A stretch of DNA of 64,000 nt from Mytilus galloprovincialis (Eukaryota > Mollusca > Bivalvia > Mytilida > Mytilidae), in contig NC_134849.1 in NCBI RefSeq assembly GCF_965363235.1, positions 17,324,863 through 17,388,862 on the forward strand, in the 5' to 3' direction. Of this stretch, positions 61,501 through 64,000 are shown one piece after another. Positions within the stretch are counted from its first letter, which is position 1; each line of letters begins with the position of its first letter. The notes beneath the pieces were generated by a model. The model was not told where the DNA came from. It searched no databases and saw only the letters and a list, made by a program, of their open reading frames with translations. Position numbers and translations under genes: made by a program.

Positions 61501-61580
61501 CCAACTATCTTTGTGAAATCTTCCATACCCATCAAATCGTTTATACAAATAAACAAAACAAGTAAATACAAAATCATCAT
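53232..61580 (-). CDS. C1q-domain-containing secreted protein, four exons, 272 aa
   Basis: Exons 61502-61580, 56985-57104, 54136-54330 and 53232-53656 all join in phase 1 (GTTG|GTAAGC, TTCATAG|TA, TTCAG|GTAATT, TTTATAG|AT, TCAAG|GTAATA, TTTGTTAG|TA), giving 273 codons. Residues 1-18 are a signal peptide, MMILYLLVLFICINDLMG. Residues about 27-115 are charged and heptad-like (FEVKIKNQFFKEQYEGL, IELENSWIRSSNRKLEKHVE, LSAEILLLKK) and probably form a trimerising coiled coil in place of collagen. Residues about 140-272 are the C1q head: VAFSAILNHV, YEKVLTNIGHAYD, GHFIAPTKGVYLISVTGY, LVKNGQVI, LILELNAGDMVWV, then NSFSGFRLMEL. C1q-domain lectins are hugely expanded in bivalves and act as soluble recognition proteins. 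An AATAAA lies just after the stop. A broken second copy of exon 1 lies at 59893. Confidence 0.88.
55503..55565 (+). repeat. TA dinucleotide microsatellite
   Basis: About 30 TA units. On the minus strand it forms the 3' tail of the adjacent tRNA-derived SINE. It accounts for the Ile/Tyr open frame at 55462-55683. Confidence 0.95.
55570..55888 (-). mobile_element. tRNA-derived SINE, copy 1
   Basis: Read on the minus strand, a tRNA-like part has an A-box-like TGGTCTAGCGGGA (near 55704-55716) and a perfect B box GGTTCGAATCC (55646-55656), followed by CGGCGAGGGAAGAACC. A further block upstream (GTAACACACGGCCAGCGAAA and GCGCCGCTAG-like sequence) is shared with copy 2. The TA run at its left end would be the simple-repeat tail. 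The tRNA part does not fold fully as a functional tRNA. Confidence 0.75.
56010..56328 (-). mobile_element. tRNA-derived SINE, copy 2
   Basis: Nearly identical to the copy at 55570-55888 and displaced by exactly 440 bases over its whole length. Its B box reads GGTTTGAATCC, one base off consensus. The 121 bases between the copies are unrelated to either. Confidence 0.75.
56570..56945 (+). repeat. Dispersed repeat containing an AGGTCAAAGGTCA site
   Basis: Contains CAACCATAAAAGTGATTGAC, CACTGACCTACGACCTTGAA and, at 56760-56772, AGGTCAAAGGTCA. The last is two AGGTCA half-sites with a one-base spacer (DR1), preceded by TC to make an extended TCAAGGTCA. DR1 is the known site for RXR heterodimers and HNF4, and TCAAGGTCA for ERR-type monomers. 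The block looks like a common mollusc repeat, so function here is uncertain. Confidence 0.4.
57105..59679. other. First intron of the C1q gene, unique part
   Basis: AT-rich and without recognisable repeats or exons. The intron continues to the left through the duplicated segment. Confidence 0.45.
59680..61267. repeat. Tandem duplication of the C1q gene's 5' end, proximal copy
   Basis: Matches 61268-62872 base for base, apart from scattered substitutions and small indels. Both start ACTATAAATTAAAAAAA and share CTAAAGCCACCTAGAACAAC, GAGCGCCTTATCTTTAATTT, GAAAATTTGACATTTGTTAT and GTAGCCCT. The unit (~1.6 kb) spans exon 1 and its upstream flank, so promoter and start are duplicated but later exons are not. 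Confidence 0.9.
59893..59966 (-). pseudogene. Proximal copy of C1q exon 1, signal-peptide frame broken
   Basis: Relative to the distal exon (61502-61580) the stretch between ATGATGATTTTG and GGTATGGAAGATTTC is shorter by a net 5 bases. From the first ATG the frame becomes MMILFILVYLYKRFNGYGRF and leaves the exon in phase 2, so it cannot join the phase 1 exon 56985-57104. The donor GTTG|GTAAGC is intact. A downstream ATG (59923) still gives MGMEDFTKIV in the right phase, which would make a leaderless product if this copy is transcribed. Confidence 0.75.
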
Positions 61581-62872
61581 GAAGAAGTTTGTGATGTATT
61601 TAACACTAGAGCGCCTTATCTTTAATTTGCACTAAAAGAGACATCTAACCCTGTGAATGACCTCACTTCCTCGACAGTATGTACATATATCTTGAACATG
61701 TGACTTAACAGTGAACATTTTAAAGTTGTTAAAAATATGGAAGAGTCTCATCTTTGAAATTCTTGATTCAAACTAAATGATAAGCGCCATATGTGTAAGT
61801 CTTTGTCTTAAACTAAACGTCATCAATAAAAGTGACAAAACTAAACAGGAATTTTTAAACTTACATCCCTTACCTGAGTATCGTCACTCTAAAAATGTAA
61901 ACATTTTTAAACTATGAGAGTCCGTGTCTTCTGATTAGTAAATGTATAGTGATCAAGACCAGTAAACATTGAGGATGGGTTTTCTAATTTTCGTAATTGG
62001 TATTTTGCGTTCAATCCGATTCTAATTAACACGATTTGTAAGATTTCTTGGCGAAGGTTGTAATAATGCTTCTCCTGTTTAACTGTTGATGTGTTTCGTT
62101 TGTATTTTTCAATTTGTTTCAATTTGTGTCGACTTAGAAGTTAAAATTTACTTTTGCTATCTTAGTTATGCAACTTATAGTTTATTTTTTAAAACTTTAA
62201 TGTACCGGAGGTTCACATAACTACATTGCATATCAATGGAAATAGGAAATAGTGCACTATAAGAAAAAGTTGGTCGAAAAAACACGGATCGGTCAAACCT
62301 CAAGTATATCTCAAATTGAAATATAAAAAATCATACTTCAAAGTGTAGGAAAATTTGACATTTGTTATCTTTCAAAATGAAAGAGTCTTTGATAACCTAC
62401 CACTGAAAAAAAGAGATCTACACAATAACAAATAGTTGGGATATTGGGAAAGAAAAGATTCTTAACAAAAGCAATGGGAGTGATTTTTAAACTACAGAAC
62501 ATGATGAGACCATGTCAATTCTTTTTTCTCATCATTTACAGAATTCAAATAATAATCAATGAACTGTCTATCAAATTAATGCGGATAATTGAGTAATACT
62601 TTTCTATACTGATATTTATCTATTTTCTAGAATGTTCTTCTTATTTGCAATTCTTTGATATTTAAAGTGTGTAAGTTTCAGGAGAACAGGTTTTAGGACA
62701 AAGGGGACATAGTTCATATGTTTATCCTTAGTCAAGACATTCCATATTGGTAGCCCTTTTACATGTATGTTCTGCCTACGATACATTTAAAGCTTCAAAA
62801 TCAGATGAAATTCGTTTTCACATTAAATTTGTATGTTCGATTATAAGATGCAGGATGCAGATACATGTTAGT
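61268..62872. repeat. Tandem duplication of the C1q gene's 5' end, distal copy
   Basis: Second unit of the ~1.6 kb duplication. It carries the intact first exon at 61502-61580 and its upstream region. Relative to the proximal copy it has an extra CATTTCTTAAACACAGTTAT segment near 61300. The open frames 61907-62122 and 62747-62953 have no recognisable content. Confidence 0.9.
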
Positions 62873-62889
62873 AATTTTGTTTGCAAGAT

Positions 62890-63440
62890 TAAGCTGAATA
62901 AAAAAGGCGAAAGATATCAAAGAGACACTTTAACTCCTAAGAAATCAAATTGATAACGTCATCGCTAAAAAAGACAAAATGAAAAACAAGAATACACAAA
63001 ACACAGCATGTTAAACTAAAGAGAGAGCAACACGAACCCAACTAAAACTAAGGGTGATCTCAGGTGCGTCCAATGGGTAAGCAGGTTCTGCTCCTCATTT
63101 AGGAGCAGTCGTATTGGTCATGTAAGTACAAGCCCCGTAATAAGTCTCATTTGCTAGAAAACATTTGGAGAAAAGGTGACAGGATTGTAGTTCAAGCATT
63201 TTTGAGATATCAGCTATCATTAGTGAAACGGATATTCCCTAACGGTTAACCAACATGTGATGGAGTCCGTAAAATTGACAAGGGGATTATTTCAACTTAA
63301 CCACATGAATATCTATGTTTAGAAGCTTCCGTATGCAGATTTAATTCTGTTCTGGGGCGGGGTTAACAAGAAAAGATGAATTAAAATCTTATTGCATCAT
63401 TTTGATTGCGAAGTTTTTTTTCACCAGAATTAGATCATAT
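62890..63440. repeat. Diverged mussel repeat
   Basis: Includes GGTGCGTCCAATGGGTAAGC, AGGTTCTGCTCCTC, GTGAAACGGATATTCCCTAA, GTGATGGAGTCCGTAAAATT and GGGGATTATTTCAACTTAAC, in the order I recall from a common Mytilus repeat. No second copy in this window. Confidence 0.5.
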
Positions 63441-63790
63441 GTAAATATAGAAGATGTGGTAGCTGTGTCAATGACACAACTCTCCATCCAAATCATTATT
63501 TGTAAAAACAAATGCACATGTATGCCCTGAAATTTCTTATAGATATTTAAATGTAGTAAATTGAGAAGTGATTGTGCTGTTGTTTTTTTTTATATATTAT
63601 TGTGATAATCACGTAGGATTACGTTTATAAAATAATCAAATCTAACACTTTATTGCGCAGCATTATTTGTGTCCATGCAGTACTTATTGAAATCTCAGTG
63701 AAGTAATCGATGTTTCGTCCATTCTTTAAAAAATGCAATAATAAAGGTAGATAATAAAAGTACTGCAATGCCTTACATAGAGAACAATAC

Positions 63791-63911
63791 ATGGCAAAAT
63801 CCGTATCATATGTCGTATCATCCCGAGACACCAATATCAGCCCAATGACCTTTAGGCCCGAGGGATGATATTGGTCGAGGTTGATACGGCATGTGATATG
63901 GATTTTGACAT
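63791..63911. repeat. Imperfect palindrome, ~49-base arms
   Basis: The left arm ATGGCAAAATCCGTATCATA...CACCAATATCA pairs with the right arm GATGATATTGGTCGAGG...GGATTTTGACAT around a short loop holding CCTTTAGGCCCGAGGG. Mismatches are spread along the arms. Probably part of a foldback element; it explains the open frame 63625-63939. Confidence 0.7.
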
Positions 63912-64000
63912 GTGTTATACGCTTGATCATATATTTCAACAGGAGAGTATTATATTATATGAACTGTTTTCTGATCCATAGCACTGGGTAACCTTAAGTT

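Noticed and set aside
63625..63939. 104-codon minus-strand open frame
   Set aside because: Covers an imperfect palindrome of a dispersed element, with no recognisable protein features.

Overview
This is animal (eukaryotic) nuclear DNA. It is AT-rich, its genes are split by introns with GT...AG junctions, and most of its length is dispersed repeats. The gene families (C1q-domain, C-type lectin, PAN/apple, SRCR and thrombospondin type-1 modules) and several repeats that I recognise from mussel genomes point to a bivalve, most likely Mytilus or a close relative. The species call rests on recall and inference, not on a search.

Layout. 1.07-3.55 kb, minus strand: a complete four-exon gene for a secreted orphan protein of about 350 residues with a barrel-like pattern. 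4.3-4.9 kb: a mussel repeat whose inverted copy lies at 44.0-44.6 kb. 7.4-7.9 kb: a dead LINE 3' end. 9.1-11.3 kb, plus strand: the last two exons of a Pro/Gln-rich protein, bordered by a GAA microsatellite and with a TIR element in the intron. 11.5-12.7 kb: a decayed DIRS-type retroelement (reverse transcriptase start plus tyrosine recombinase). 12.9-14.45 kb: a minisatellite built on TTGATG. 15.25-20.41 kb, plus strand: a three-exon secreted PAN + C-type lectin protein whose large intron holds a 1.5 kb TIR transposon with a TATA target duplication.

26.3-35.3 kb, minus strand: two TSP1 exons and a two-exon SRCR domain carrying a one-base frameshift, all phase 1-1 modules. They may belong to one mosaic receptor gene, now interrupted by a 3.5 kb TIR element. 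35.6-38.2 kb: an array of GTTTCCATGGTAAC/GGCGGCCATTTTG units. 39-45 kb and 49-53 kb: repeats, foldbacks and small TIR elements. 53.2-61.6 kb, minus strand: a C1q-domain gene (signal peptide, coiled coil, C1q head) whose first exon lies in a 1.6 kb tandem duplication. The distal copy has an intact signal peptide; in the proximal copy that frame is broken by a net 5-base loss.

How the genes relate. There is no operon-like organisation. The C1q, lectin/PAN, SRCR and TSP1 products belong to the expanded pattern-recognition and adhesion repertoire of bivalves. They probably act outside the cell or at its surface, each under its own promoter. All exon joins are inferred from splice signals and matching phases; there is no transcript evidence.
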